In this document: positions 9,578 to 20,570 of the stretch, piece after piece | How the letters are laid out: each line of letters opens with the position of its first letter | Numbering within the stretch: the first letter of the stretch is position 1 | DNA from: Eutreptiella sp. 'Long Island Sound 2002' | Lineage: Eukaryota > Euglenozoa > Euglenophyceae > Eutreptiales > Eutreptiaceae | Direction: 5' to 3' | Assembly: GCA_964036045.1 (NCBI GenBank) | Contig: OZ038379.1 | Location: 185,528,495-185,592,494 of the forward strand | Length of the DNA stretch: 64,000 nucleotides | Notes under the pieces: generated by a model | The model's database searches: none | What the model was told of the DNA's origin: nothing | The model's input: only the letters and a program-made list of their open reading frames with translations | Position numbers and translations under genes: made by a program

Positions 9578-12070
9578 TTACGACGCCCCACTCTTGCTCT
9601 CCCGTGCCGAATCCGCAATGCTCAAGGGGATGGACAAGGGGTCAGGGCCAATGCGATCGAGGCACGGGAACGTCTGCCGAACGGGTGAGGGGGACCGCGA
9701 GGGCCTCGGACGGAGCCCCTCCGAGCGGTCCCCGGGCAGAGGGGAGGGGCTGAGGCCCCGCTTCGGCGCCACAGGCCCACAGGGCGTGTCTGGCTGCGGA
9801 GCGGGCGGTGCGAAGTCTTCCGTTGGCTGCGGGGGTGGACTGCCGCCCCGCTTGAGCAGGGGCGAGACCGGCATCCCGCGCTGGGGGGGGGTCAGGGTGC
9901 GGTGGGGGGGGGTCAGGGTGCGGGTGGCCGGGGCCGGGGCCGCGGCACCGTCGCCCTGGCCGCTCGGGGGGAGGCCGGGGGGGGCCAACGGGGACTCGGG
10001 GCGGCTGCGGCGCAGCCAGGGCTGCGCGTCCAGCGGGGACGTGCTGCGGCCGGCGCCGGCCTTCATGGCGATGACCAGCCCCCCGGCGCTGCCGCGCCGA
10101 CCGGGCGTCGAGCGCCGCGCGGGCTCCGCGCCGGCCTTGGGCTCGCCGCCGGCCCCGGGCCGGGGCAGGCGCAGGGGGGACAGGTACCGCGACGCGGGCG
10201 GCAGCGCCGCGGGGGCGGGGGGGTCCCCCCGGGGCCCGGGGGACCGGCGCGGGGAGCTCCCGGCGGACGCCTTCCCGGTCCGGCTGCTGCTGTGCGCGGA
10301 GCCGTCGAGGGAGACGGCCAGCAGGAGGGGGTGCTCCCCCGGGGGGAAGGGCAGGCCGCGGAGGCCGTCCGGCGGGGGGGGCGCCCCCGCGGCCCAGCGC
10401 GGCGGCGCCGAGGGGTTGCGGCCCGACCGCCGCAGGGTCGACTCCGTCAGCCGCCGCACGGGGGGCAGCTGCGCCGGGGCCGAGCCGTGGCGGGCCGCCT
10501 TGCCGTCGCCCGCGCCCTCCCGCCGGCCGACCCGCGCGGGCGGCGCGCCGTCGGGCACCGCGGTCAGGAACGCGCCGTCCGGCTCGCTGCCCCACGCGCT
10601 GGGGGACTGCGCGCCGGGGCGCGGCCGGTACTTGCGGTTGGTGGGGCTGGTGGTGCGCTCGAGGGGCGGCGGCGTGGGCGACAGGACCGGGGTGACGCAG
10701 GACGGCGACGCGGGGGCCCAGCTGTCCTCCAGCTCGCGGATGAGGGCGGCCAGGGGCAGAGCGTCCGCGGGGGCGGCCGCGAAGGCGGCCGCCTCCCGCT
10801 TGTCTTTGGTGTACATCCGCATGACGCTCTTGACGTACTTCTGGGCGCGGCCCACCTCCTCGACGTCGACGTCCGTCACCGCGATGCCGCGGCTGCCGCA
10901 CAGCCGCAGGAACACCGCGTCCAGCCCCGCGGGCACCAGGAACACCGCCCGCGGGTCCAGGTCGAACTCCGGCTCCGCCCGCGCGTGCGCGACGTACTCG
11001 CAGAACACGTCCCGCAGCCGCTGCACCACGTGCGCCTCCCCGAGCGAGATCCCGTGCCGCTGCAGCAGCCGCGCGTGCATCCGGAGCCACGAGCCCTGGA
11101 GGATGACCTCGGCTTCGCGCGGCGGCGGGGGCTCCTCCTCGGCGCGCGCGTACAGGCACGCCAGCGCGTACAGGTGGTCGAAGTGCTCGTACCGCTTCCG
11201 CTGCGCCTTCACCCACTTCGCGTGCAGGCCCTTCCACTGGCTGAGGCGCAGGCAGTGCAGCCCCCGGAACGCGAAGTACAGCAGCTTCGCGATCCGGCGC
11301 TTGATCTCCCGCGGCGGCAGGCGGTACGGGATGACGTCCCACAGCGGCTGCCGCCGGGGCAGGTCGCTCCACTGCCACCGGTAGCGGGGGTACACTTCCT
11401 CCGCCCGGGCGGCGCCCCGGGCCCCGAACCGATCGACGGCCTGTGCCGCCCCGGACGCGCGCGCTGCGGCGCCGCTCGCGGTGCTGCTCGCGGTGCTGCT
11501 CGCGGAGCTGCTCGCGGACTCGGACATGGACAGCGGCTGCAGCGCCCGGTCCCCTTTGGACACGCGCCGCTGCAGCGGCTTGTGCGCCACGGTGCTCGCC
11601 GCCATCGGCGCGCCGCCGGCCCCGGCCCTGTCCGGGGGGTCCGCGAAGTACCGCTCCGCCTCCCCCTCCCACCAGTCCACCAGCCGCTCGATGGCCGCCT
11701 GCCGCCGCTCCCTCTGCCGGCGCGCCCACGGGAGCATGAACTTGGCGAGGCGCGCCAGCCCCGCCGCCCGGCGGACGATGGTCCCGAACTTGAACATCAT
11801 TTTGATGATCCGCAGGTGCGCCGCGATCAGCGCCGCGGCGTTGACCACGTCGAACTTGGCGTACGGCTGACTCGGGGAGACCGCGGCGGGCGGCGGCTCA
11901 GCGATGACCAAGTGGAAGTGCCCGGAGGCCTCGAACTGATCCGAGGCCTCGTTCTCGACGACCTCCACGCCGCCGAGCCCCTCGGCGCTGTGCGAGAAGG
12001 AGGCCTCGGGGCTGCCGGAGGCCTGGGCCTGCGAACTGTAGGCCAAGTTCGTGAGGTCGCTGAGATCCAT
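9578..12070 (-). CDS. Uncharacterised 830-residue basic, Pro/Ser-rich protein
   Basis: This is a single open exon with ATG at 12068-12070 (MDLSDLTNLAYSS...) and stop TAA at 9578. I do not recognise the family. The N-terminal 60 residues are acidic and Ser-rich. Residues about 72-147 are predicted helical and basic (AALIAAHLRIIKMMFKFG..., ARRQRERRQAAIERLVDWW). A Ser/Ala linker at 183-212 is followed by a folded-looking domain at about 225-425, with YPRYRWQWSDLPRRQPLWD, LLYFAFRGLHCLRLSQWKG and a helical end. Residues 450-830 are low-complexity with many SP/TP dipeptides (TLTPPHRTLTPP, SRSPSPVR), typical of phosphorylated disordered tails. The frame extends 22 codons upstream without an ATG, so an upstream exon is possible. 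The GC content is extreme, and antisense frames of 636 and 765 codons are its shadows. Confidence 0.75.
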   Translation of the reverse strand: MDLSDLTNLAYSSQAQASGSPEASFSHSAEGLGGVEVVENEASDQFEASGHFHLVIAEPPPAAVSPSQPYAKFDVVNAAALIAAHLRIIKMMFKFGTIVRRAAGLARLAKFMLPWARRQRERRQAAIERLVDWWEGEAERYFADPPDRAGAGGAPMAASTVAHKPLQRRVSKGDRALQPLSMSESASSSASSTASSTASGAAARASGAAQAVDRFGARGAARAEEVYPRYRWQWSDLPRRQPLWDVIPYRLPPREIKRRIAKLLYFAFRGLHCLRLSQWKGLHAKWVKAQRKRYEHFDHLYALACLYARAEEEPPPPREAEVILQGSWLRMHARLLQRHGISLGEAHVVQRLRDVFCEYVAHARAEPEFDLDPRAVFLVPAGLDAVFLRLCGSRGIAVTDVDVEEVGRAQKYVKSVMRMYTKDKREAAAFAAAPADALPLAALIRELEDSWAPASPSCVTPVLSPTPPPLERTTSPTNRKYRPRPGAQSPSAWGSEPDGAFLTAVPDGAPPARVGRREGAGDGKAARHGSAPAQLPPVRRLTESTLRRSGRNPSAPPRWAAGAPPPPDGLRGLPFPPGEHPLLLAVSLDGSAHSSSRTGKASAGSSPRRSPGPRGDPPAPAALPPASRYLSPLRLPRPGAGGEPKAGAEPARRSTPGRRGSAGGLVIAMKAGAGRSTSPLDAQPWLRRSRPESPLAPPGLPPSGQGDGAAAPAPATRTLTPPHRTLTPPQRGMPVSPLLKRGGSPPPQPTEDFAPPAPQPDTPCGPVAPKRGLSPSPLPGDRSEGLRPRPSRSPSPVRQTFPCLDRIGPDPLSIPLSIADSARESKSGAS

Positions 12071-12462
12071 CGGGGTAACGCGCCACCAACGGACCACTGG
12101 CGGAGCAGTCGAGCCGAAGGCCCATGGCAGAGTCAAGCCTGCATCCGATGCCCGACGACGGGCAGAACACTCCGACAGAAGGCGGGGGCTAAGTCATGAG
12201 CCACGGAAGCCCCATCACTTGAAGGCACGTTCGCGGGCTGCCATGAAGCTGCCAAGGCAGAGTGGGATGTGCACCGGGCCGCATGGCCACCTGTTGGGGA
12301 AGCACCAGTGCACCAACTCGAGGGCCACAAACCTGGACCAGCGTCGCCGGCTGGCAGAACAAAGGCGCCCACTCGCCTCATCCCAAGTGCAGAAAATGAT
12401 GGCAAGGGACAAGGTTTGAAGACAAGTCCTTATTCTTGAGGTTATTGGACAAACGGCCAAAC
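12071..12462. other. 5' flank of the 830-residue gene
   Basis: There is no TATA box or other promoter motif I would defend, and no gene was seen. The plus-strand frame 12051-12419 has no domain features. Confidence 0.4.
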
Positions 12463-12465
12463 TTT

Positions 12466-12838
12466 GGGGGAATCCTTGCACTGCGCGCGCACTGCGCGCT
12501 ACTTTTAGACTATGTTCCCCCCGAAGAGCCCCCAGGCGCACCCCTTGGAAACGCCCTTAGAATTAGGTGACCCAAACTCACCAATCCAGTAGTCCAACAC
12601 TAGCGACATAACCTCGGTGATATCCAAAATACATCCAGCAGGCATTATAAATCTGGACATAAAAGAGCAAACCTCCACGCAAGCATGTTGTGGAAAAATC
12701 AGAAGTCAAAACCTCCGCTAGGGGTCACCATGATACCCCTCGGTGCCCCTAGTATCTCAAAGTATGGGTCTCTAGTACGGCCAGATGCCCAAATAGTTGC
12801 ACTGCGCGCACTGCGCGCACTGCGCTTAAGGCTCCCCC
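12466..12838. mobile_element. Harbinger-like MITE, ACTGCGCGC family
   Basis: The left end is GGGGGAATCCTTGC followed by a CTGCGCGC cluster; the right end on the complement is GGGGGAGCCTTAAGCGC followed by the same cluster. Both halves match the element at 32774-33748: TACTTTTAGACTATG at the left, and the segment with gcccctagtatctcaaag at the right. The flanking triplets (TTT and TAA) do not match, so the duplication has decayed or the copy is recombinant. Confidence 0.65.
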
Positions 12839-13050
12839 TAAGGCCAGATCCTTTACTCCCTGAATCACAACATTCTGCTTCAAACCCAATGGGTTGAGGT
12901 AACAGTTCCCTCGCCCCCCCCCCCTCTCCCTACTGGATTGTCGATTTGCGAAAACACACACAGCATGGTGCACTGCGTAACAAATCGAAACAAATGATAG
13001 GGAAAAGGTCACTCACCAGAGAGCGTCTCCGGTATACGCATGTGAGCTAT

Positions 13051-13311
13051 GAGGGTGCTGAAACGCACCGGTCACTGCACTGCGCGCATACATTGAAATG
13101 GGAAACTTTTGTGCATGCATGATCACCAGTTCCCCCCAGATAATGCCCCCAAAATGTGTTTCACCCATGCACACCAATAGCATCACCCAACCATTGCATA
13201 CAGTGCACACTGGCCACGTTTCAGCAACTTTTGGTGTGAGCATATATTGTGCGCGCCGGGCTGACGCCGCACCGCGCGCCGCACCGCACGCACCGCGCGG
13301 TCAGCACCCTC
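13051..13311. mobile_element. Small DNA transposon, GAGGGTGCTGA family, copy 2
   Basis: The inverted ends are GAGGGTGCTGA and, on the complement of the right end, GAGGGTGCTGACC. The target duplication TAT is at 13048-13050 and 13312-13314. The right subterminal region carries an expanded GCACCGCGCG cluster (13267-13299). The interior matches copy 1 at 4083-4388 closely, including the minus-strand open stretch TPKVAETWPVCTVCN. Confidence 0.8.
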
Positions 13312-13319
13312 TATGGGTC

Positions 13320-14814
13320 ACTGCCTTGTGCCCTACTTATAGGGATCCACTGTATCATATGCAAGAGTTGCTCACTTTCCAAGAACTGAACTTCTGGAGT
13401 CAGTAGAAAAAGACTATGGGGAAAAGGTCACTCCTTTGGAACCCCTAAAAATAGTGCGTCTTGGAGGCTTTTGGCCAGCACGGTGTTAGCCATGACTGAA
13501 AATGTAAGGGTACACAGTCAGTACTACAACAACAGGAGCTTGACTCCGCGGGAACACCTGACACGGTGGGGAGATTTGGCCGTTTGGCCAACTCCCCAGG
13601 CGCCCTGTGCACACCAATCCCCTTGTACGCCTTGTCGGGACCAAACCCACTCCTTGCCCAAGTCCCCCCTATGCACCAACCCCCTCCCAAGCTGCACCCC
13701 TCCCTGCCCACACATGTAATGTCTCTTTGCATCTACAACATGCAGGCAGTGTCTAACAGTCGCACACTGCATCTGCTGTAGCACTCTCTCTACAGACTGT
13801 TAAACTGCTGGAAAGCCCCCCCTCCCCCAACACCCCAAAGCCTCCATCCGTGCGCCTCGTGCATGCCAACCCCCTCCACCCCAACACACACCTGGCCTGT
13901 GTGCATTCGCTACCAACTGCCCCCTGGTGTCTGCCTTGTGCGTGCAATCACCCCAGCCCTGTGAAACGAGGCACGGAGATCTAGACTGCCGGAACCATGA
14001 AAAGTTGAGCAGGCTCTCCTTGCATGGGAGGGCCAGAGATCTGCTGCGGGCATTCTGCTGGTCAAGTACTCGCCCCCCCCCCAAAAAAATTTAGTAGCCT
14101 TAGGTGGTCCATTCGGGGTGCCCGAGCCCTATTACGGGGCCGGGGGGGGGGGGGGTGGTAAGGCAAAATTCGGTGAGGGGAAATTTGGGTACAAAGTCTT
14201 AGTACCATGGAAAAATGTGGTACAATTTTTCCATAAAGTGGGCACACTGGGAAATGAACCCAGGCCAGAAACCAGGACTTGTAGTTCGACAGTGTAGTAA
14301 TTTAACAACTCATCTAATTGCTTACGTTAGTTGTGAACCATCTGTGAAACGGGGTTCAAGGTAAAATCACTTTTCGCGAAAACAGGTTCCCAGTGCCCTG
14401 GATTGTAATGGAGAGAAAATGTGCATAGATTTGGTAGAAGAACGTGGCTTCAGTTCTTAAATACCACAGCAAAATGTGGTACAATTTTGCTGTGCCACAT
14501 TTCGCCGTTCCGAATTTCGCACCTGCCAAACCCCCCCCCCCCCCCAAGCAATCTGCCAAAATTGGTACCCCCCAAGCATCAGCCCCTGTAACACACACAT
14601 CTTCAAAAGGTTCTGCATCCCGGGTCTACCTCTTGCAGCTCAAAATCAGATTCAGAATCCAAATGTCCCATGCAGTCAATAGAAAGGAAAACTGAGCGAA
14701 ATCTGAAAATCACATGTGGCATGCATGAGCCCACAATTAGTACCCCCCCCCCCCGGCCTTATAGAGCCTTATTGAGCCAAAATTAGTACCCCCCCCCCCT
14801 TGTCTAAGGTACGC
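13320..14814. other. Non-coding stretch
   Basis: No recognisable gene. It holds C-rich simple sequence (13611-13700, 13816-13900), poly-G or poly-C tracts (14141-14156, 14529-14545, 14742-14755) and a tRNA-like segment described separately. Confidence 0.4.
14238..14330 (-). repeat. tRNA-like relic
   Basis: On the minus strand a B-box-like GGGTTCATTTCCC and an A-box-like TTAGATGAGTTGTTAA lie at tRNA-like spacing, with CACTGTCGAACTACAAG between them. The acceptor stem is not convincing. It is probably a degraded tRNA or SINE head. Confidence 0.3.
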
Positions 14815-15530
14815 CAAAGTACCAAATTAATACGGTCCCTACGCCTACTGTAGCTTGGACACGGGCGTAGCTTGCGCGCGACATATACAACTACCGACAC
14901 ACACGTAAATGAGCGCATAGTATGAGTGCACCTCAACCTCCACCCATGTTCCCAAAGGCATGCAAACACAAGAAAGCGATTGAAACATGGAAATTCAGGT
15001 TCACACCCATGTTCTCACAAGCAATGAAGCATGAGAAGCCTACAAATGTTCGGCTTGGAAACCCTTCTTGCAATGATGAGGTTGGTTCCGGGGAAGGGGA
15101 CGGGGACCGAATGAAGAACTCAATCTTTTGAAGGGGGGCACAGGGGTGTGTGACCACCTGCCCAGCCTTCATGTACTCCAACACCGCAAACTGGCCCCCC
15201 TTCTCCGATGGTCCCTTCATTGTGGCATCCACACGCTCACCGGTGGAACGTGTGAAAATAACCGGGCGTCCGGGTTCAAAAAGAGAAGATTGCATGGTGA
15301 GCTAGTGCAAGAAGGGGGAATATAATGCACAAATACCCCCAAAATCAGAGTTATGTGGGTTCAAGTGGGCAAACACTCACAACAAATGTGTACATGACCC
15401 TATGTACCCGGCAAATTCGTCAAACCCATGTCTTATGTGGTTGCACTAAATTTGGTACCGAATTAAAATTAGGTACCAAATTAATACGGTCCCTACGCCT
15501 ACTGTAGCTTGGACAAGGGCGTAGCTTAGA
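14815..15530. repeat. Element with direct terminal repeats, copy 1
   Basis: A segment of about 50 bp, containing ATTAATACGGTCCCTACGCC and TGTAGCTTGGACA, occurs in direct orientation at 14815-14880 and at 15470-15530. The left 260 bp and right 120 bp match another locus (56963-57222 and 57375-57507), but the middle parts differ. The element type is unknown. Confidence 0.55.
14933..15295 (-). CDS. Small open frame of unknown function inside a repeat element
   Basis: The ATG at 15293-15295 starts a frame of 120 codons. Residues 5-60 look like a small beta-barrel: FEPGRPVIFTRSTGERVDAT, then KGPSEKGGQFAVLEYMKAG and a turn with VVTHPCAPLQKIEF. The pattern recalls SH3/Tudor-like chromatin-reading folds, but I cannot assign a family. 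After about residue 75 the frame enters sequence shared with the 57-kb copy, so the true C-terminus may lie in another exon. Confidence 0.4.
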   Translation of the reverse strand: MQSSLFEPGRPVIFTRSTGERVDATMKGPSEKGGQFAVLEYMKAGQVVTHPCAPLQKIEFFIRSPSPSPEPTSSLQEGFPSRTFVGFSCFIACENMGVNLNFHVSIAFLCLHAFGNMGGG

Positions 15531-18500
15531 CAAGGGGGGGGGGGTACCCTAAGGCACTCAATTTGGGGGGGTTTATGACATGGAGGGGGAGTACCCCTCA
15601 ACATAGACCGCCCACCTGTCCACAGCTGCATCTGAGGGGACCCTGCGGTTTCCTGCTGCGAGAGGCTGTCGTGGCACACCGCATCATGCTCAATGCCGCC
15701 AAGCATGGGCAGAAGACTAAGCGCACCCATTAGTCACCAGGAACAGACAGGGCAAGGCAGCAAAAAAAAAAAGCCCTCCGCGACACCACGACTGAAACAC
15801 AATTCCTCAAAAATTCGCCGCCTTAAGCACAGCGCGACCTGCCGTTGCCCAGATAATGTCACAAGGCTCACCAGTGTCGCTATCAGAGTCATCTGATAAG
15901 GCACTATCGGAGGAATCAACTGTGAATGGTCGCTCTCTGTGTAAGACTCAAGGTCAGAATCATGAGTGCAGGTTATGAAGATGAAGGTACCCAATGTCAT
16001 CCAATTGGGAGAGCCTGAAGCCATTTGGAACAGAGGTAGCGCGACAGGCGTCATGGCCGCAAAGGCACATACGACGCAATTAGCCACATCCTTGTTAGAA
16101 AAGGTGAGTCACTGGACCACTTTGCCCCCAAGGCTTATCACATGCCTGGGAATAGGGAGGGCCATTCGGTGGAGAGACGAAAGGGGGAATGCATACCTGA
16201 AATCCTCTAAACAGAGAAACAGTGAAAGCATGCACATGACAAGGGGCACCATCTCCAGCATAAACCCCTTTCTCATTTGGATCAAAAGCACCGGCTCCAA
16301 TCAGATTAATTAACAACATAGAGCCATAACAACTCTTGCATGTTTGGCAACAGCTTGCTCAATACCTGGACAAGCATTGGTACACTTTAAAGCATAAACA
16401 AAAATCCTGTTCGAGTTCTAAACAGCAGCCAATTGCAAACGGCAGCCAACAAAGAATTCATATTGCATATTTATATTGCAAGAGGTGAAGCTCTTTGTGC
16501 ATTACAACCACAACTTAACATTCGCACAATGGTTATTCCAAACATACAGCACATCTTCCTGACCTTCCCCAGGCCAATTGTTATTACCTCAAATTAGGGG
16601 CCAAACTAAACTGGGCCCAAAATTATTATGCTTCGAGCACTCGCTGTTTGTTGGACATGGGGGCGAGGTGCAAAGCCAAAGATCATAAGGCATTCCAATG
16701 CATTGTCGTGTCTGTGGTGAAGGCATCCCCCCTCAAGCTATCCACGGCTCACTTTGGCAATCACGTCGACCTCCTACGTCTGCACCAGATATCCATACCA
16801 AATCAGCCAAGAATGTCCCCTTGGCGGTAACACTCAGCTTCCCCTCCATGTCCGGGGTTTGGCATACATGGACATGGACATGCAGCACATACACATAAAT
16901 ACAGACCCGCAGGCTGCGAATACAAACCAATCACTCAGACAGAAGGGGCTGAGCCTTGCCAAGTTGAACAGAGAGGAAGCATTTCACATCAGTGCGGATG
17001 TGTGCAGCCTGATGTGCGGAAGGAAATTATATCTAGGAGCGCAGCCCCTGGACTGAATGCTTGCTTCCCGTATCTTGTCTCTCCATACGGATCGCTAGGC
17101 GATGAGGGTCACCATCTCACCAGTAGCGCAAGAGGCTCCCCCGGATACCGGTGAGGTTTGCTTACAGGTCACCTGCGAGTGGCCATCCATGACATCTTCC
17201 CCACTCCGGGGTCCGTCCTATGCGATACACCATGGTACAGTGCATCGCGTTGGGGTCCTGACTCTCCTGATTCCTGATGCACCCCGGCAGTACATACCGC
17301 CGGGTCACCGACCTGTGGGGGTCCTACAGCACCCCCACAGGTATCACGCACTGCTCGCGTTCAGCATCAACACCCTGGGGGAGCCTGATGTGCGCCAGCC
17401 TCGGCCACTGTCCTGCCGGCGCTGACAGGCTTCGCACGCCCTCTTTTCCAGGACCGAGAAGGTCAAAGGGTTTGGGGTTTGAAGGCGAGGTGCCGTACGA
17501 GGGAATTGGATCAGCACGGGTCCACAAATAGCAGAGCGAGCCAGACTTGTGAGGCCCTGGATGGCCTTCTGGGATGGGCAGTAGATCCTGTGATGCCACC
17601 CGGTACCTTGAGGGTCACGCAGCTCAGGGCTGGTCTCAGGGTCAGCAGCATCAACGTCAGGGGGACAGAGTCAGGGTCAGGGTCAGGGTCGACTTCAGGC
17701 TCGGATTCGGATTATTCATGCGGTGGATACAAGACGTGTGTGAGCCTCCAGCCTTGTGGACTTCCTGCAACCCGTGAAATGGTTAGGAATGAACCCACTG
17801 GCAGACGGGGAAGCACCGACGTGTGACGTCAGATCTCGCCGCCTCATGCAAGACGGAGCACCACCACCACAGTGCGACCGGAGTTGGCGTCTGGGCCGAG
17901 TAAAGGAGGGTGCATGGAGCAGGCGACAGGGTGCAACACAAGTTCAGAGATGGCCGCCTTCACACGGGGGCCCCAGAGGGCAAACTGGGAAGTTGGCCAG
18001 GGCCCACAATGGTCCGCGGACCTTGTTCCTCACCGCAAAGTTCCCTGGAGAGAGCCCGAGGCGGATATTAAATGCAGAAACTTTGTTTTGCTCTCTCCTG
18101 CACCCAAAATGCCGCAAACTTATGGGGCATCGTAAGGCACCTCCGCGACGTCGAGAGCTCACCTGGGGTCAGGGTGCCCGCTGCCTGGGGCTTTGATTAG
18201 GGTTGGGGGCTGGGGGTTGGGGGCTGGGTGGGGTGGGGGGGGGGGCAAAGACACACAGAAGGAAAGACAGGGCAAAAAAGGAGTGCGGGCCCTGCAGTGT
18301 GCGCAAGGGCAGACTGCAGGCAGACTGCAGAGCGAAGGGCCGCGACGATCTGCCACGCTTTGGATAGCCCTGGGGGCCGTGCAGCCCGGAGGGGAGAGGG
18401 ATGCTGAGGCCCGGTGGAGAGGGTGCAGCGACGCTGGATCCCCATGCATGACCAACGACACATCAGTGCAACGATCTGACCAAAGCCGCCAATGTGTGCC

Positions 18501-18556
18501 ACTGCAGCCTTTTGGGAGGCCACTGAGTGGAAAGGATGGCGTGTTTCAGCGCCTTC
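15531..18556. other. Long stretch without a confident gene
   Basis: Short open patches exist on both strands. One is a minus-strand Asp/Ser-rich stretch at about 15790-15912 preceded by an acceptor-like ttcacag, with DDSDSDTGEP and stop TGA. No domain can be named. A GGGTCA-type simple repeat lies at 17660-17690. This may hold exons of unrecognised genes. Confidence 0.35.
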
Positions 18557-18564
18557 CTCTTGAC

Positions 18565-18792
18565 CAGGGGGTGCCGTAATGAAGGAAAAAAAAACTCGGA
18601 GTGTCCAATACGCCCTATGATGGCGGCCGGTGGGTCACCGATGGCGGTTGGTGGGTAACCGATGGCGGTTGGTGGGTAACCGATGGCGGTTGGTGTGTAA
18701 CCGATGGCGGTTGGTGGGTAGCCACCAAACATCAGAGAGTGGATGCCATGGTTAAAAAAAAAAAAGGGTGAGCGTCCTTATGGCACCCCCTG
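18565..18792. mobile_element. hAT-like MITE family A, copy 2
   Basis: It begins CAGGGGGTGCCGTAA and ends TTATGGCACCCCCTG. A perfect 8-bp target duplication, CTCTTGAC, flanks it (18557-18564 and 18793-18800), the hallmark of hAT elements. The interior holds about five copies of the 21-bp GGCGGTTGGTGGGTAACC-type unit. It is 228 bp long, with no coding capacity. Confidence 0.93.
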
Positions 18793-18800
18793 CTCTTGAC

Positions 18801-20405
18801 AGACTGCAACTTTGTAAATCTGCTGTCATGTGCTCAGGTCAGACGCCCCCCCCCCCCAGTCAGGATTGGAGGCTCTCCCTCATCAGCCTCAGGGTACCTC
18901 TGATTTTGCTTAGCGCAGTTAGCGGGCCATTGAGTGGAGCACTGATGCTGGAAGTGAGGCAGACCGGGCATGTTCCCAACATCACCGGCGCTGGGAGCCG
19001 AGATCGGTGTCGGGCAGCTCTGAGGGGGACTGCACCACTCAACCATCGCTGGCGGGTACCAGCCATTGGCAACCGCCGACCCCCCTTCAAAAGGCATGGG
19101 TTATAGCGCCAGGCATGGGGGCTTGGCATGGCGAGCAGGTAGACAGGGGCTGCAGGCTTCAGGCATATCTTGTGGATATGAGGCGGACATCGCACCTGCG
19201 AAGGGCGCCTGTGCAGACTTCCTGACGGGACCTGGGGCACGCTGCTGCGGGTGCGGCCGGCAGATCACGGCCCGTCTCTGTCCAAGTCCCGGCGGTCCAC
19301 ACGAACATCCCACTCCAGGCGGCCCCCTAGCCCTCAGAGTCGATGTGCTGGGACCGCTGTCTCTCCATCTGCAGCGTCCGGTGACGCTGCGGAGCGTCGG
19401 CGTCTCGATGCAGCGGATGGTAACACCCGCTGTGGCATACGCTGGGGATGCCATCGGCCTCTCTTTAACATTGGGCAGACAGACATGAAAGCTACCGGGA
19501 GGCAACCTGGAGTACGGTGGCGTGATCCCGGCTCACGCCTTCCCAGGTCACAACAACCGGGGGGACGGGTCACCGCCCACCTTTGCAGGCCTTTGCTTCC
19601 CCAAAGAGCGCACACTCAACCTCAGCCAAAACACAGGATAATTGTCCGGTTCCAGGGACGCCGGAGAAGCGGCGTCTCAGCTATTCCGGAGAGGGGGTTG
19701 GGTGGGGGGCGTCTCCGCCGGGCAAAGGGACATGCGCTCCGTGCCTGGGCGACTTTGGACACAATCTACTCCGCGTTCTTCAGGCTTTCAAGGGGGTCTC
19801 ATGTCTTTCGGATCTGTGGTGCAGTCCCTCAAGCGGCATTCCCCAAACGTCTGCATCGGTAATCCCACGGTTCAAGATTTCGGGAGGGTCAGGGTCGTTG
19901 TGGGGTCTGCTGGTGCCGGGGGTGGTCACTCCGGCTCCGAGAAGGCACCACTGCAACGCCAGACAGGGCCCGGTGTGTTGCCAGGGTACTCCTCTGGACT
20001 CTTTTGAGATGCTGCTGGGGGTCTCTCCATGCATGCGGAGAAGGGGGCGGTTTTGCTGTGTTGTCTCCCTGTTCCTGTGTCCCGCCCTGCACCCTGTGCC
20101 CCGGATAAACACAACGCAGGATTCATCGATTTGCGGGGATGGTGCCATGGCTCACTGCCGCCGACGCCTGCACAGACCACAGAATGCAGAAGCAAGCACC
20201 GATGGTACAGGCAGGTGGCAAAACCGTAGCTTTTGGGAAAACTTGGGTTTCTCGGTGAAATGGTCCAAAGGCCGCACGCAGGGCGCGCATGGCGCAGGCA
20301 GCCCCTTGAGCGTGTGGTGCTGCATCCATCCCATCCCACATGCCGACCGGCGGGTGTTTGCCGAGTACACCACCTTGACAGCTCCTGCGTCCTGAACACA
20401 GCGTA
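18801..20405. other. Stretch without a confident gene
   Basis: The overlapping open frames here (for example 19251-19862 and 19583-20395) show no recognisable domain. No repeat family member was identified. Confidence 0.35.
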
Positions 20406-20411
20406 GCGCTG

Positions 20412-20570
20412 TGGTGGAGCGCTGTGGTGGTGGTGGTGGTGGTGGTGGTGGTGGTGGTGGTGGTGGTGGTGGTGGTGGCGGTGGCGGTGGCGGTGGCGGT
20501 GGCGGTGGCGGTGGCGGCGGCAGCGGCGGCGGTGGTGGTGGCGGTGGTGGTGGTGGTGGTGGTGGTGTGC
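20412..20570. repeat. GGT/GGC trinucleotide microsatellite
   Basis: A pure GGT tract runs to about 20477, is followed by GGTGGC hexamers and a short GGC patch, then GGT again. Translations give poly-Gly or poly-Val on the plus strand and poly-His on the minus strand. None is supported as a gene. Confidence 0.95.

Noticed and set aside
9902-12199. Plus-strand open frames of 765 and 636 codons
   Set aside because: They are antisense shadows of the very GC-rich 830-residue gene: Arg/Gly/Ala-rich, without a motif. The minus frame has ATG, an ordered domain and a clean stop.
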